A stretch of DNA of 64,000 nucleotides from Variovorax paradoxus (lineage in GTDB: Bacteria; Pseudomonadota; Gammaproteobacteria; Burkholderiales; Burkholderiaceae_C), in contig NZ_CP045644.1 of assembly GCF_009498455.1 (NCBI RefSeq), positions 7,009,001 through 7,073,000 on the forward strand, written 5' to 3'. This document shows, piece after piece, positions 63,940 to 64,000 of this stretch (position 1 is the stretch's first letter; every line of letters begins with the position of its first letter). The notes below the pieces were generated by a model. The model was not told the DNA's origin. It did no database searches and worked only from the letters and a program-made list of their open reading frames with translations. A program made the position numbers and the translations under genes.

Positions 63940-64000
63940 TTGGGGCTCCGATGTCGGGTTGTGGCCGGCTGTAGCGGGTCGAGACACCGTCGCGAAGGCC

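Overview
The window is GC-rich (roughly two-thirds G+C) and tightly packed with ATGA-type stop/start overlaps. Gene content points to a beta-proteobacterium of the Comamonadaceae, most likely Variovorax or a close relative. The reasons are an flhDC-controlled flagellum that also carries flhF/flhG/fliA, an AcnD/PrpF methylcitrate operon under an ScfR-type regulator, and an intergenic palindromic element of a kind I associate with Variovorax. The genus is inference.

Layout. (1) 1-2.4 kb: the tail of a protein that may be tryptophanyl-tRNA synthetase, then a convergent orphan two-component pair. (2) 2.6-5.6 kb: a small membrane protein, a secreted M20 amidohydrolase and a divergent LysR regulator. 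(3) 5.8-11.6 kb: a complete RND efflux operon (lipoprotein adaptor, HAE1-type pump, NodT-type outer-membrane channel). (4) 11.7-19.6 kb, minus strand: a type VI secretion cargo cassette. It holds VgrG, a PldB/Tle5-like phospholipase D effector, a Sel1-repeat lipoprotein (probable immunity protein), a small unknown protein, a pentapeptide-repeat protein and a small membrane protein. (5) 19.9-27.7 kb: the ScfR-type regulator diverging from a five-gene propionate operon (thioesterase, prpC, acnD, prpF, prpB-like), with repeated TTCGCAA half-sites between them. (6) 27.7-45.2 kb, minus strand: flagellar regulation, export and chemotaxis in the transcription order flhDC, motAB, cheA, an HDOD gene, cheRDBYZ, flhBA, flhF, flhG, fliA. 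(7) 45.5-52.0 kb, minus strand: fliE, fliC, flaG, fliD, fliS, fliT, a second FliK-like gene and an FlhB C-domain paralogue. (8) 52.3-63.3 kb, plus strand: fliFGHIJKLMNOPQR. (9) A lone GNAT acetyltransferase ends the window.

How it fits together. FlhDC would switch on the basal-body, export and regulatory genes. FliA (sigma-28) then reads the late genes; a good TAAA-N15-GCCGATAT promoter lies before fliC. FliS and FliT are the chaperones of FliC and FliD. CheA/R/D/B/Y/Z steer the MotAB motor through the FliG/M/N switch. cheW, receptor genes and the flg rod/hook genes are not in this window.

Most interesting observations. FlhF is 779 residues long, and its C-terminal third to half looks to me like a catalytically dead Tn5/IS4-type DDE transposase domain fused to the SRP-type GTPase. 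Next are the MinD-like FlhG without a Walker-A lysine, the approximately 268-bp palindromic element between cheY and cheZ, the T6SS effector/immunity cassette, and the ScfR operator array.
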